Shown here: piece after piece, positions 44,142 through 56,815 of the stretch
How positions within the stretch are numbered: position 1 is the stretch's first letter
How the letters are laid out: each line of letters opens with the position of its first letter
Assembly: GCA_038277395.1 (NCBI GenBank)
Contig: CM076190.1
Coordinates: 189,908,001-189,972,000 of the forward strand
Reading direction: 5' to 3'
DNA: 64,000 nucleotides
Origin: Dryocosmus kuriphilus
Lineage: Eukaryota > Arthropoda > Insecta > Hymenoptera > Cynipidae
Position numbers and translations under genes: made by a program
The notes under the pieces: generated by a model
Told to the model about the DNA's origin: nothing
Databases searched by the model: none
What the model saw: the letters and a program-made list of their open reading frames with translations, nothing else

Positions 44142-45930
44142 ATCGTACATCACTTGAAAATTACCCACGTCGTTACACGCACAATTCAATGTTTGCAGGA
44201 CGAGTTGTGCGTATAAAGACGCAGCTAACATTATTCGTGATGTAATAAACTATATAATGCCACTTCAGTCTGTCCCACAAGTTTTTTGTCTGGTATATTT
44301 AAAAATTGATTTATCAACGCTGCTTCCAGATAGAAGTAAATAATTATCACTATGTTTGCACAATATTTTTTATAAAATGTTCGATCACGCTACACATTAA
44401 TTTAGTATTCTAGAAAATGAGAGGATATTTTGGAACGCCGAAGTCAAAATCAAATAAATGGTGAGAATATTTATTTCTCCCATATTTTAAAATATTATTA
44501 TCTGCTCAGCACATATTTTGGCACGTCACGCGACGTCAGGTACGGGCTATTTCGGTTTAAAATTCGTAACTATCTCAAATACATTCGTTCATTCCTTAGT
44601 TTTATATTATCATACTTTCTAAAGTTAGACATAATTATAAAAAATTATTTTGAGCAGTTTGGAAAATTTTTATTTCTCGAAAATTCCATTGTCTAAAATG
44701 GTCAACTTTCTGGCAATCACCCCTATAAACTGTCACAAGAACTTTTTTTTAAACACATTCGTAAACAATATATTTTCCCAGATTCGACTGTGTATCACAA
44801 CGTGGACAAAGGGGACAAAAATGCACGCAGAAAAGTTATGAGGATCACTTATACCTGAGCTGTGATTGGTGGAAAATTCAATCCACTTGACTTCAAGTGG
44901 AGCGTCCAATCGAAATCTTTAATAAAAATTCAAATTTCCACATTCAATAGCTGTATTTTCAGAATTTGAATGCATTATTTAAAGACCGATTTCGACATTT
45001 CTTTACCACATTATTTGTAATTAATTTGAAATATGTTACAAAATACTTTTCTCAAAATCAGAAGAAATTACTTCGAAAAGAACAATATTTCTTTGATATA
45101 AACGATCATGATCAGTAATGAGTTAAAAGTAATAAAACTTTATCGATTACTCGGTTCATAACAATTAAGTAAATGAAAAAAAAATCGTATCTACAATAAA
45201 AATTCCCGTTCAGCGGGAATGAAGTTGCAAATTCTATACGTTTTTAAGGAAATATTAACAAATGGGGTAAAGTAGATAAAACAATTTTGAAGAATTATAG
45301 GCTTTGGCGTCTTTCATCCTAAATTAGTTAAATTTAAATTTTTAAGGAAAAATTCCACCTTTCCTCAATGTGGCGGCGTCCCGTTGTTCGCTCTCGGTGA
45401 GCAGATATCCTCGTAATAAATTATCTTCTTGCGGATTAGAATTGGTAGCATAGTTATATAAGTAACATGAACGAAAATCTTGAAAATATATATTTCTGCA
45501 GTCTTACTTTTCAATTTTCCAAATCTTATATTTTGGGGTCCCAGTCGTTATTGAAATTCCTTATTTGAAACAAAATTTTCTTCGCTTTTTTATTTCTGCA
45601 CTAAAAATGGGGCATTGTCGATTCAAAATCCTTATAGGAACTCTCGTTTCAGCGTAATTATGTTCATTCTCAATAAAAACTATGTGAATAAGACAAATTT
45701 ATCAATCAGCTATTTCAAATTTGCGCTGCTGCATGTCATGTCCGATAAATTTCAAGGTTATGCCCGTACGCAATTGGGATATGAATTCTTGGGGGCGCCA
45801 AAGTGGGCAAAATAGAGATGGACAACATAATTACGTAACTTTTAAATATTTACACAGCACAGATACGCGCCAGAGTACAAAACACCTTTTCTTGTTTTAA
45901 ATATTTTTTAATTTACTTTCACACAACAGG
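44142..45930. other. No recognisable gene
   Basis: AT-rich. Open frames of 60-90 residues (44430-44696, 45615-45815) lack motifs and similarity to anything else in the window. Confidence 0.45.
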
Positions 45931-45984
45931 TACTTGAACAATATAAAGTTGTTTACATTGCAATATTCTTACGCAATGATATTA

Positions 45985-46258
45985 AAGGGAAAAGATCTCA
46001 AAATCAAAATATCCTGTTCAGTATATGGCTATTCATCTGTTCGATGTAAACACAAAACAATTAGCTTCTTCTTATTTTTCCACTACATAAGTCATCAGAT
46101 GTTGAAGCAAAAAATGTACTAAGTGAGCCTGTAAAAATACATCATCGAAAGGAATGGGAAAGAGTGTTGGGGATGGGCAAAAATGTCATCGAAAGTATGA
46201 AAATGTGCTCGTTGTATTTTGAAAACGCGGACGGCTACTATCCAGGTAAGTAATTAAT
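45985..46258 (+). pseudogene. THAP-like zinc-finger exon, degenerate
   Basis: Reads a Cys-containing start (ISCSVYGYSSVRCKHK), an ISFF segment, then after a frame change RKEWERVLGMGKNV, SMKMCSLYFENADGYYPG and a GTAAG donor-like end. Order and spacing resemble a THAP domain (C..C, R..W, C.xHF). One zinc Cys is Tyr and the CSxHF His is Tyr, so it would not bind zinc normally. THAP domains occur in P-element-type transposases and host DNA-binding proteins. The assignment is tentative. Confidence 0.4.
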
Positions 46259-46959
46259 TATAAAGTTACATGTTTATTGTAGTACATAATAATTACAATT
46301 ACAAATCGTTCAGCTAACATTTGTTACTCGTAAGTTGGTGGAAGTTCCATAAAAGTGTATTTTTTGAGGTTACAATTCCGCCGGTTAAAATGACTGGCCG
46401 CGATATAATTTTAAAAATTAAATTTCTGACCTTTTATGCATGGAAACAAAAACTCCTTGTGAGAGGACTTAATATCTTTGACACATCAGTTCGTGGCTAA
46501 TGACGGAAAAATCGGGATTACCCGAACTAAATATTAAAAGTAGATAATATAATTTATAGACTGTTCTAAAAAGAGGAGAAGGTTTCTGAAAGCCTACGTT
46601 GCTTAAGTATTTAGAACGATTTAAAATTTTTGCATAAAGGACTTATTATTATTATTATTCAATTTGTGCGTTTAAATAATATTGAGGGTTTTCCTGTAAG
46701 TGTGTATAACCCTGAGCACTGGCTCAATGAGATTAATGCATTACGTATCGGTTCTGTTCCATATATTTATTGGATAAATTATTTTTTTAGTTGCAAATAC
46801 GTTTTTTCACTAGTTTCACCCTCTACCGCCAACAGGTTAAGTGTCCAGATACGTAAAGGCGGAAAATGATGGTATTAAAAGAGATTAGTGCATAAATTCA
46901 TTGAAGTGAAAGAAAAGTGCGCCAGGCAGTTCTCAAAAGGAGAACTCAGTTCGAAAAAG

Positions 46960-48220
46960 AACGGCCAAAGTGCCTCTTTGCATAAAAAAGCGGCATTGAG
47001 CCATTAAATAAAGACAAGTATGACATGTGGAAGCTTCAGATGCAAGCTGTCCTTATCAAAACGAATGCGTGGGGTTATGCAAATGCTGACAAAGTGAAAC
47101 CTGATGTCGTGCTCGATAATGACGCTTGAATCAAAGGCGAAAGATAATTTGATTTTGTTCTTCAGCCCCTCCGAACTCAAGCAGGTCAAAAACTGTGAAA
47201 CACCGTGCGAAGTCTGGATCAAGCTATAATCCATTTACCAGTCAACAGGGCCAGTGAGAAAGGCAACCCTGCTAAAACAGCTGATGTTACAGAAAATATC
47301 GGAAGAAGAGAATGCACGCGATCATGTTCGAACGTTTTTTTCAACGCTGTGTGTAAGCTCGAAAAAATGTAAGTGCAGATAAACGAAGACCTTTTCACTA
47401 TTTTACTGCTGTACATTTTGGTGTCGAGTTACGAAAACTTTAGATGTGCTATCGAATCTAGAGATGAGTTACTTTGCGTAAAAGCAAAGTTAGAGGACAT
47501 GTTCAAAGTGCCATGTATAAGAATATTTTTAAAGAAATAGGATTTCCTCGTAATCCAAACAAATAAATCTCTAGTCTTGAGAGAAACAAAAGTTCTGATG
47601 AAAAAACTTTCTTTAAATGTTGTCGGTGCAAAAAATTTGGGCATAAGGCAATGAATTGCTATTTCAAATCTCGCAAATAATGCGTCGACTGGAATAAAAG
47701 GTAAAGGAACTGTTAAAATTAACTTGTGCGGGAATAACGAATCAAGATCACTAAAGCTGGAGAACACTTTGCTCGTGCTGTACTTGCGTTCGGATTTACT
47801 GTCTGTGGAGGAAGAACAGAGACAGTTGGTTCGAAGTTCTTTTTCCGAAAGAAAGACGCAGTAGCATTTGATCCCAGCGAAAACTCTAAAATATTCGCGG
47901 ATCGAATTAACGGTCTGTACAATATTCAAGAACAAGCGGAAACTGCAGCAATGACAACAGAGTCATATCTGTCGAATCTTAACTGTGGCATCAGAGGTTG
48001 GTTCATCTCAGCGACAGAGACTTGGAAAAGCTCATTCCTGATGAGGAAGTATTGGGGGTTAAGGTCCACCAAGACGGCAGGCTGCCGATTTGTGAGACAG
48101 GACTCAAGGTAAAATTTACCAGTAATCCATCTCCAGAAGGGTTTGCTCCCAGCACAGATCCACTAAACATCGTTCATACTGACATTTATGGTAGCAAAAA
48201 AATTAATATCAAAATATGAA
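46960..48220 (+). pseudogene. Ty1/copia retrotransposon gag and pre-integrase relic
   Basis: In successive frames on the plus strand: DKYDMWKLQMQAVLIK (UBN2/gag start), LPVNRASEKGNPAK-like and INEDLFTILLLYILVSSYEN (gag), a CCHC knuckle CRCKKFGHKAMNC near 47620-47665, then a gag-pre-integrase-like part. That part has LVHLSDRDLEKLI and NIVHTDIYGS, the entry to the integrase core, near 48165-48200, where similarity ends. Frameshifts and stops occur throughout. No LTRs were recognised. Several open frames on the minus strand here are shadows. Confidence 0.75.
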
Positions 48221-48560
48221 TGATTAATTTCGATTCTTCAGCAATTTATATCAATTAATCATTAATGTTATTAATTGAACATATAGGAAAAAATAAAGTG
48301 AAAAACTGAATTCATGTTTTATTCTACAAATACTCTTTGTACCAATTCTTAGAATTACATAAATTTTAATGTGCTATTATTTTACTTTTTAAATAAAAAG
48401 GAATAAAGAAAGCATTAATTATAATAACATAATTACAAAGTACTAAGAACTATGAAAAAATTACAAGATTGTGCAGAAAGCTTGAAAAGAAGGTTCCAAG
48501 CCTTTTTTAAACTTCTAAACATGAAGAAATAATAAATTAGAACTTTGAAGACGATTTTCT
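48221..48560. other. No recognisable gene
   Basis: AT-rich stretch between the copia relic and the hAT relic. No repeat ends identified. Confidence 0.4.
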
Positions 48561-48726
48561 TCAAATGGCATTACAGGTTAGGTATTACCGCGGTCAGGTT
48601 GAGCAGCGCGAGTGCCCGCCACTAGTTGTCCTTGGTGTTAACTGAAAATTTTAAGCAAAAGCCGTCTGGCTACCAAACAAAAAACGAAATGCAGAAAAAG
48701 AGCAGAAATTTGAACAAAAAAAAACT

Positions 48727-50430
48727 ATGAATTTGAAAAAGTACCTTATAGAAAAAGAACAAGTCAATGACTCTAAGAGTACTGAAAATACAGAATTATG
48801 CGCTATTTCGACTGCAGAAGTAAGCATGCCAACGAGACAAATGAAAATGGAAACCCTTGATGAATCAATGCAAATTCAAGAAATAAATGACGATGGAACC
48901 ATTGAAGAGCCAAAATGGCATAGAAATTAGGAGAATTGTTGGATTGCGGTTCTTGGTCAACTTTTTGAAACAGCAAAACTATAAAGTATTTAATGAAGAT
49001 TGACCTGAGACAAATTAATATCATTAAGTGCCCCGAAGATGAAAAAGGTCGACACCTTTCAAGCATTTATTACAATAGGAAAGTTGCAAATGGTGAAATA
49101 ATTTGGCGCCCTTGGTTAGTTTACTCTGTATCTAAAGGTAGAGTTATTTGCTTTTGCTGCCTAATTTTTTTTCCTAAATGAAAGGCCAATTTAATCTGTG
49201 ACTGATAAAATAAATGGAAAAATTTGTCTGAAGCACTGAGATCTCTTGAAAATAGCACCTCTCATATGAAATGTTATGAAAATTGGATGGAGACTGAAAT
49301 GAAAATAGAAACAGGAGAAACTATAAACAAGGAACAAAAAATTACCGAAAAAGAAAGTTTGCGATGGCAAAATGTTTTGCTCAGATTATGGAATATTACT
49401 CTGTATTTCGCAGAAAATAATACGGCACTTCGAGGAACCTACGATAAATTTATACCCCTGATAATAGCAAATTTTTAGGATCACTATTGCGGTAAAGGAT
49501 TCCAAAATGAATTAATAGACTTGATGGCTGAAAAAGTGATTTCTTTTTCTATATTTGGAGCCTTAAAAGCCAAGCATTATTCAATCACACGTAGTTGAGT
49601 GTACTGCAAACATTTCTCACAAAGAACAACTTTCCGTTACTATTCGATTTATCGAATTATCAGACAATACTGTACAAATTAAGGAACATTTTATAGAATT
49701 TTTAGTCGTTCATGATTCCACTGGTAAGGGTCTTAGTGAAGTTCTTGTTCAGATCTTAGGCAAACACAGACTAGAGCTGAGTAATTGCAAAGGGCATGAT
49801 TATGATAACAGAGCGAATTTGAGTGGAAGGAAAATAGGTGTACATAAAAGAATTTTAGATGAAAATGCCCTAGCTTCATATGTTCCTCGTGTCTGGCACA
49901 ACCTGAATTTTGTTACTGTGCGATGCTGCAAAGTCTCAGTGAAGCCAGTAACGTTGTTTGTTAGTCTTCAGCGATTGTTTACATTATTTTCAGCTTCGAC
50001 CAATCGTTGCAAGGTATTAACTGTTCATGTAGAAATTTAAACTTTGAAAAAGTTTAGTGACACAAGGTGGGAAGTGAAAATCAACAGTATCAAACAAGTT
50101 CGATATCAAATCAGAAATGTTTATGATGCTTTGATCACTCTATCTTTTGAAAATGAAAGCAGTGACCTTGGAACAGCATATGAAGCCATCAGACTAGCCG
50201 AACAATTGAAGGATTTTAGCTTTCTTGTCTCCTTAATTGTTTGGCACGATGTTCTATTTTAAATAAACGTTGTAACTAAATAGCTTCAATCAAAGGACAT
50301 GGACATCGTCGAATGCACAGAAATGTTTCAAAGAATGCTGTGTGCCTTTCTAAGGGATTATCGAAAAAATGGTTTTAAACAAGCCATTATCGCAGCAAAG
50401 GTCCTGACGGAAGAACTCGAAATTGAGTCG
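48727..50430 (+). pseudogene. hAT transposase, N-terminal and core part
   Basis: Fragments in several frames: WRPWLVYSVSKGRVICFCC (TTF-type zinc-finger region, near 49100-49160), ESLRWQNVLLRLWNITLYFAENN (49350-49420), YDNRANLSGRK and YVPRVWHNLNFV (core around the second catalytic Asp, 49800-49915), LKKFSDTRW (50040-50070) and LTEELEIESI at the end, where the Chapaev-like element cuts in. At least six stops or frameshifts. The frames line up with ZMYM1-type hAT transposases as I remember them. Confidence 0.7.
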
Positions 50431-51273
50431 ATATCACTGAACAATAAAATATGACCTATGTGGGGTTGGGATGAGACATACCATTTCCATGGTAGTTTTC
50501 TGTGCTGAATCCAAATCTGACCTCCGTTTTTCTCCATCATGTCAAGTTTTTGAGATTTTGTGAGTTAAAAATTTTTTCAAAAAATCACAAATCGTGTGAT
50601 AAAAGGGTGAAAAAAATTTTTTCCGCACAAAGCGAGACATGATCTCGATGTATTTTTGAACGCAGAATCCACTGTTTTTTTTGTTTTTTCGATATCTCAT
50701 ATAGTTTTTGAGATAATTAAAAAAAAAAAACACGAAAAAAATGGTTTTACGAAAATCCTTATATTTAAGTGAATAAATTTTATTTTTTAGTCACTCTGGT
50801 GTTATTCTCTTCCTTTGTTGATGCAGAAAAAATTGCGAAGAAGAAGTTTACAGTTCCTGCTGTAACGGTTCGAAAGATACAAGGCAGAGAACTTGTCTCT
50901 TTCTAAAGAGTTGTCAATTTGACGGTTTACAAGTAGTCGAGGCGAATCATTGTACCGTTTCTAATATCTCATTGCATTAATATCTTTAATATTTGCTATA
51001 TTCACAATATTCACAGAGCTTCGTTTGGAAGAAAACTGTTCATGGCACATGCGCGTCTCCCCTGCACTTCTCTCCCCTCCATTATCATACTACTCTTGTT
51101 CATATCGCGCTATTCGTGCTCCGCGCTATCCGATCTTCATTTGATGCTATCCCTCTGTGGAGTCACAGCATATGCTACCATTGTACCTGCTATAGAACTT
51201 GAACTATTTCTATTTAATTCCAATATATTTGCGCTAAGCTTTTATTCAGAGCTCAGTTTGCAACGATTGCAAA

Positions 51274-51866
51274 ATGCAGAACAGCTGCAAAAATCATCCC
51301 GATAGCTTTTGCTACGTTTGCGGTATTTTCATCCCACCTAAAATGAGACAAAACATTTCTCCTACAATGCGAGAAGGCTACGAAATATATTTTCAGATTA
51401 AGCCCGATAATGGAGAAAAAAGTTGGATACCCAACAGCTGCTGTAAAGCTTGTGCTAATAAATTATGGGCAGTACAACGAGGAGACTTTGATCGACTTTT
51501 TAAATTCACTTTTCCTACTTTTTGGAGAGAACCTCAAAACCATATCGATGATTGTTATTTTTGTTTAACAGAAGTAAAAGGCTACTCATCACAATGCAAG
51601 AACAGCACTATTTACCCTAATATTCCTTTCGTGACAAAAGCTGCTTATGACTATAACGATTCCTTACCAGGCAATTCTGTAAACCAAAAAGCGGAAGAAA
51701 TCAATGCTGATGAAAATCAAATCGTAAAATGTAAATCGACCAGCAACTTGCCAGAATTATTCGACCAGAAAGAATTAAATGATTTGATAAGGGACCTAAA
51801 TTTATTGAAAAATCAAGCCGAAATCTTAGGCTCTAGGCTCAAAGAAAAAAATTTATTAAAAAAGAT
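51274..51866 (+). CDS. Chapaev-like transposase, exon 1
   Basis: N-terminal part starting MQNSCKNHPDSFCYVCG. It contains three Cys pairs (FCYVCG; SCCKACANKLW; DDCYFC) forming a likely zinc-binding DNA-recognition region, followed by a leucine/asparagine-rich linker. The frame would end with a stop at 51868-51870. However, GTAAAA at 51867 is a plausible donor, and splicing to 51920 keeps the frame. Joined to exon 2 this predicts 539 residues. The protein belongs to a family of uncharacterised insect proteins with the C..C, CFLC and HQDI motifs, which I regard as transposases. Start codon chosen as the only ATG before the first Cys pair. Confidence 0.7.
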
Positions 51867-51919
51867 GTAAAAATTACTTACAGAAATCGAGATAAAAATT
51901 GTAATATATTTTTTTCCAG
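51867..51919 (+). other. Putative 53-nt intron
   Basis: Starts GTAAAA and ends TTTTTTTCCAG after a pyrimidine run. Removing it fuses exon 1 and exon 2 in frame (593 + 1027 = 1620 nt, 540 codons including the stop). The length is near the minimum for insect introns. Confidence 0.65.
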
Positions 51920-52946
51920 TCAAGATACTCTCATCTATTGTACCGATGTAGATAGTCTTATTAAGAGCCTTGGTCATGAACACCAGCCAGAGAATTGGCG
52001 CTTATTCATTGATGCAAATAAACACAGTTTGAAAGGTGTTCTCTTGCATAATGGAAATGAATATCCATCAATACCCATCGCTCATGCCACCAATATGAAA
52101 GAGTGCTATGCTGTTATGGAATTATTACTTGAAAAAATAAATTACAAATCACATCAGTGTTCTATCTGTGGTGATTTCAAAGTAATAGGTATTCTTCTCG
52201 GATTGCAATCTGGATACACAAAATTTTTTTGCTTTCTATGCACCTGGGACAGCAGAGCACGAGAACAACATTATAATGTTAAAGTTTGGCCAGCCAGAAA
52301 GACGTTAGAACCAGGAAAAATTAACGTTGCTCAAAAGCCATTGGTTGATCGTGAAAAAATATTACTACCACCATTACATTTAAAGCTCGGCATCGTAAAA
52401 AACTTTATCAAAGCAATGGATAAAAATGGGGAAGGTCATCGTTTCTTGAAAAGAAAATTCCCTAAGCTTAGTGAAGCTAAAATCAAGGAAGGAGTTTTTC
52501 AGGGACCCCAAATCCGACAACTAATGTTGGATTGTGATTTCGAAACAACCTTGACTGACCTTGAGAGAAAAACTTGGTTGTCAGTAAAAGCTGTCATAAA
52601 CAATTTCTTGGGGAACACAAAATCCAGAAAGTACAAACACCTGATAAACACTATGCTGCAGAACTTCAAGGAATTGAAAGTGAACATGTCACTAAAGATT
52701 CACATTCTTCACTCGCACTTGGAGTTCTTCCCAGAGAATTTAGGGGCAGTCAGTGATGAACACGGGGAACCGTTTCATCAAGACATCGCTGAAATCGAAA
52801 ACAGATACCAAGGAAAGTGGAGTGTGAACGCTTTAGCAGACTACTGCTGGAGGCTCATGACTGATGAACCAAATGCTCATCACCGTCGAGCATGCAAAAG
52901 AAAAAGTTTCTGGGGAGTAGTAGCAGCTTATAAATATATTTTTTAA
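51920..52946 (+). CDS. Chapaev-like transposase, exon 2 (catalytic part)
   Basis: Continues after the intron with TLIYCTDVDSL and WRLFIDANK, then NGNEYPSIPIAHA, CSICGDFKVIGILLG (candidate catalytic Asp), FFCFLCTWDSRAREQHY (the CxxC insertion typical of CMC/KDZ-like transposases), PPLHLKLGIVKNF, and HSHLEFFPENLGAVSDEHGE followed by PFHQDI (candidate acidic/His catalytic end), RYQGKWSVNALADYCW, stop at 52944-52946. No internal stops. Close relatives, from memory, have CVDLK where this has CGDFK. Likely function is cut-and-paste transposition. The catalytic triad is proposed from motif position only. Confidence 0.7.
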
Positions 52947-53538
52947 ATCATTGAATTATTATTATTATTGTTATTGCAAATATTAAAGATATTAATGCAA
53001 TGAAATATTAGAAAAAGTACAATGATTCGCCTCGAGTACTTGTAAACCGTCAAATTGGCAACTCTTTAGAAAGAGACAAGTTCTCTGCCTTGTATATTTC
53101 GAACCGTTACAGCAGGAACTGTAAACTTTTTCGCAATTTTTTCTGCATCAATAAACGAAGAGAATGACACCAGAGTAACTAAGAAATAAAATTTATTCAC
53201 TTAAATATAAGGATTTTCGTAAAACAATTTTTTTCGTGTTTTTTTTTTTAATTATCTCAAAAACTATATGAGATATCGAAAAAGCAAAAAAAACCAGTGG
53301 ATTCTGCGTTCAAAAATACATCGAAATCATGTCTCGCTTTGTGCGGAAAAAATTTTTTTCACCCTTTTATCACACGATTTGTGATTTTTTGAAAAAATTT
53401 TTAACTCACAAAATCTCAAAAACTTGACATGATGGAGAAAAACGGAGGTCAGATTTGGATTCAGCACAGAAAACTGCCATGGAAATGATATGTCTCATCC
53501 CAACCCCACATAGGTCATATTTTGTTGTTCAGTGATAT

Positions 53539-53934
53539 TCAAATCAATATGAATAAAACGTGTAAAATGTCAGTTTGATGAAAATCCTGCGGATGAACCC
53601 ATCGAATCTTCGGAGAAAAAATTTGAAATCGAATTCTTCAATGCTTTATTGGACACGGTTTTAGTGTCGCTACAAGAGAAATTTTAACAGATGAATAAAT
53701 ATTCGGAAAACTGGGGCTTTTTGTGTGATTTGAAACATTTACCGAAAAGAGAGGAAGTTTTGAAGTTCTGTGCCGGTCTACAAACTTAGCTCACATTTAA
53801 TTTCGTTTCTGATGCTGACGGTTCCTTAATTCATGACGAATTAATTAGCAATAACACATCTCTTTCAAATCATTCAACTTTATAAAAGAGTGAAATTTGC
53901 AAGACTTGCATCCGAATGTATGGATTGCTATGAG
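53539..53934 (+). pseudogene. hAT transposase, middle part after the Chapaev-like insertion
   Basis: Reads QFDENPADEPIESSEEKFEI, NALLDTVLVSLQEKF, KYSENWGFLCDLKHLPKREE and ends LHPNVWIAM at about 53928, where the foldback begins. Two stops. The next residues of the family (the 'TVPVTVAS' block) appear only at 56585, after the foldback. Confidence 0.7.
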
Positions 53935-56571
53935 TAAAGTTTTCCTAAGTGGGAAAACTAAAAATCAACTTGCTTAACTGGAATATTTTATTACAGATCT
54001 CTGAAGATTTATTGATCATAATGATTGGTCTAGAATACTTTTTGAAAATTTGAATTATTTAAAGTTATAAACAAATGAATTTTTATGTCTCTTTAGATTC
54101 AAATTGCGATTTCTCAATAAATATTAAGTAAAAGTTCATGATATTTTTATGATAGGAGCAAAAGTAAATCACAATTTAGATGGAATGCAGTGTTCGTAAA
54201 AATTTTAAATATTATTTATAAAATAATAAAATTGTTAATGAACAAATAAAGATTTAACCAACTTCTCGTATAGGTAGAAAGAAATTTTTTTACATTATTA
54301 TTCTGTAAAGTTTATAAAACATTTTTCCTAAAAAAATTTTATTAAGTTTCATTAAAAAAAGGCTACGAATGTTTATGTGTGGCCAGATAAGCGGGAGATG
54401 CTCTGCCGCGCGAGGAGTTCGCCAGTGGACCGGATTAGGAATTTACTGTTCATAATCGACTACAAGCTACAATTCTTAACCGCTTTTAATGAATTTTTTT
54501 TTAAAAATGTTCAACATTAGATGATTCAGAACGACTTCAGGCCTAATTTTTTAACTTCGTTCTGTGGACTTTATTATTGAAATAAATATTACGTGAAAAA
54601 AGGCCATTTCGAAAATATTATTTTTTATTTCTAAGAAAAAGACATAAATAAACTCGCTATGCATCAGAATAAATGCACCTACACTTATGGAATATAAATA
54701 TTTAGTTTAAGATTCAAGATAATTGTTATAAGCAAATTATATAAACAATTAGTTTTATGCAGTGCTCAGCCGTTGAAAAAATTTTCTTTTGACTAAAACC
54801 GATGCAGTTCTCTGCAAAATGAATGCTCAAAAGAAAAATTATGAAATATGAAAAACTAATATTCTTATAAATAATTTATTAAAACGTAATAAAGTTTTCA
54901 ATTTCTGCCAGTTATATATTGTTTACGAATATTGTAAACAAATTCGAAAAATAGGTATTTCTCTCCAAAAACAACTTTTTTTTCTAAATCATGTCACATA
55001 CCATTGAATAATGATCGACCGAGGGAGAAATATGTTATAAAATTTCAATTGTTATTTTTTATAACAAATATTAGCAACAAATAAAAAAAGACATTTACTC
55101 TCAGAAAAAATTTCATTTTTTCACTAAATCTTATGGTATACTGTTGAGTGGTAATCATCCACGAGAAAAATGTCTATAAACTTTAAATTTATGCTTTTAT
55201 TAACAAATTATATAAACATGTCTATCACCGGTATATGTTTATATTTTTTAATAAAAATATTATTATTAGGTAGTAGTATACCACTAGATTTAGTAAAAAA
55301 ATGAAATCTTTTCTGAGCGAAAGTGTTTTTTTTTAATTGTTGCTAATATATGTTATGAAAAAAAAACAATTGGAAGTTTATAACATATTTTTCTGCTGGT
55401 CGATCACTATTCAATTGTATGTGACAGAATTTATAAAAAATTATTTTTGAAGAGAAATACCTATTTTTTGAATTTGTTTACAATATTTGTTATTAACAAT
55501 AACAAGTGTTGAACGATTTAAAAATTTTTTTTTTTAGAGCACTTTAGAGCCAGTCTTAAATTCTTTACATAAGAAAAAAAACAATACGTAGCTGGAAAAA
55601 ATTCAAAAATTGATAATTCTTTAAAATATTATTTATAACAATAGTAATTGTTGATATTCCATAAGTTTTCTTTCGAGCATTCATTTTGCAGAGAATTGCA
55701 TTGCTTTGAGTCAAAAGAAAATTTTTTTAAACGGCTGAGTATTGCAAAAACTTAATTATCTATATCATTCATGCATAATAATTACGTTGAATCTTAAACT
55801 AAACATTTATATTCCTTAAGCGTACCTGTATTCATTCTGATACATAGCGAGTTTATTTATGTCTTTTTCTTAGAAATTAAAAATAATATTTTCAAAATGG
55901 CCTTTTTTACGCAATATTTGTTTAAGTAATAAAGTCCACAGAACGGATATCAAAAATCAGAACTTAACCTGTTCTGAGTCATCTAATGCTGAACATTTCT
56001 AATAAAAATTCATTAAAATCGGTTAAGAATTGTATGCTGTAGTGGATTATGAACAGTAAGTTCCTAATCCGGCCCACTGCGGAGCGCCTCGCGCGGCAGA
56101 GCGTCTCCCGCCTATCTGGCTGAAAATAAATATTCCTAACTTTCTTTTTTTATGAAATGTGCTAACATTTTTTTTGGGAAAATGTTGTAGTCACTTTGCA
56201 GAATAATAGAGGGAAAAAATTTCTTTCTACCTATGCGAGTAGTTGGTTAAATTTTTATTTGTTTATTAAAAACTTAATTATTTATAAATAATATTGAAGA
56301 TTTTCATGAAAACTTGATTTCATCTAAATCGTGATTTACTTTTAGTCCTATCATAAGAATATCTTGAATTTTTACTTAATATTTATTGAGAAATCGCAAT
56401 TTGAAAATAAAGATACACAAAAATTCGTTTGTTTATAACTTTTTAAAAGACGCAAATCTTCAACAAATATTCTAGAACATTCATTATGATCAATAAATCT
56501 TTGGAGATCTACAATAAAAGGTTTGAAGTTAAGCCAGTTGATTTTTAGTGTACCGAATTGGGAAAACTTTA
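53935..56571. mobile_element. 2.6-kb foldback (near-perfect palindrome) element
   Basis: The two halves are inverted copies around about 55250. Ends: TAAAGTTTTCC (left) and GGAAAACTTTA (right). Internal matched blocks include 'gatttattgatcataatg', a GC-rich core with GCCGCGCGAGG (left, about 54400) versus CCTCGCGCGGC (right, about 56085), and 'aaactcgctatgcat' versus 'atacatagcgagttt'. Arms are about 1.3 kb with little or no spacer. No ORF. It separates hAT blocks that are contiguous in the protein family, so it is an insertion. The duplication is not clearly readable. Confidence 0.8.
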
Positions 56572-56815
56572 TGCAAATCGTACTAACGGTACCCGTTACC
56601 GTAGCAAGTTGAGAACATACTTTCTGTAAACTAAAATTGATTAAAACCTACCTAAGGTCCACTATGTTAGAAAGCAGACTTACAAGCCCAGGCAATTTAC
56701 CTGCTGAAAATAATATTGCTGAAAATGAAGACTTTTCCGAATTGATCAAAGATTTTTCTGAATATAAAAACACGAAAGATTCACTTCAGACACTGAATTT
56801 ACTGCCAATTTAAAA
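56572..56815 (+). pseudogene. hAT transposase, C-terminal dimerisation part
   Basis: Reads VLTVPVTVAS near 56580-56612, then, after frame changes, RSTMLESRLTSPGNLPAEN and EDFSELIKDFSEYK, the hAT C-terminal dimerisation region, with a stop soon after. Matches the end of ZMYM1-type hAT proteins. Confidence 0.7.

Larger units (their letters stand above)
50435..53534 (+). mobile_element. Chapaev/CMC-like DNA transposon, apparently complete
   Basis: 3100 bp beginning CACTGAACAA and ending TTGTTCAGTG, flanked by ATAT on both sides (50431-50434 and 53535-53538). Its inverted repeats are about 565 bp (50435-51000 and 52965-53534) and nearly identical, differing at only a few positions in the first 250. 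CACTG termini with a 4-bp duplication fit the Chapaev branch of the CMC superfamily. It carries a transposase gene that is open across one short intron. It sits inside the hAT coding region, whose sequence resumes directly after it. Confidence 0.85.

Noticed and set aside
47429..47935. 168-residue minus-strand frame
   Set aside because: Opposite strand of the copia relic, whose plus-strand translation shows gag and zinc-knuckle motifs. The minus frame has none.
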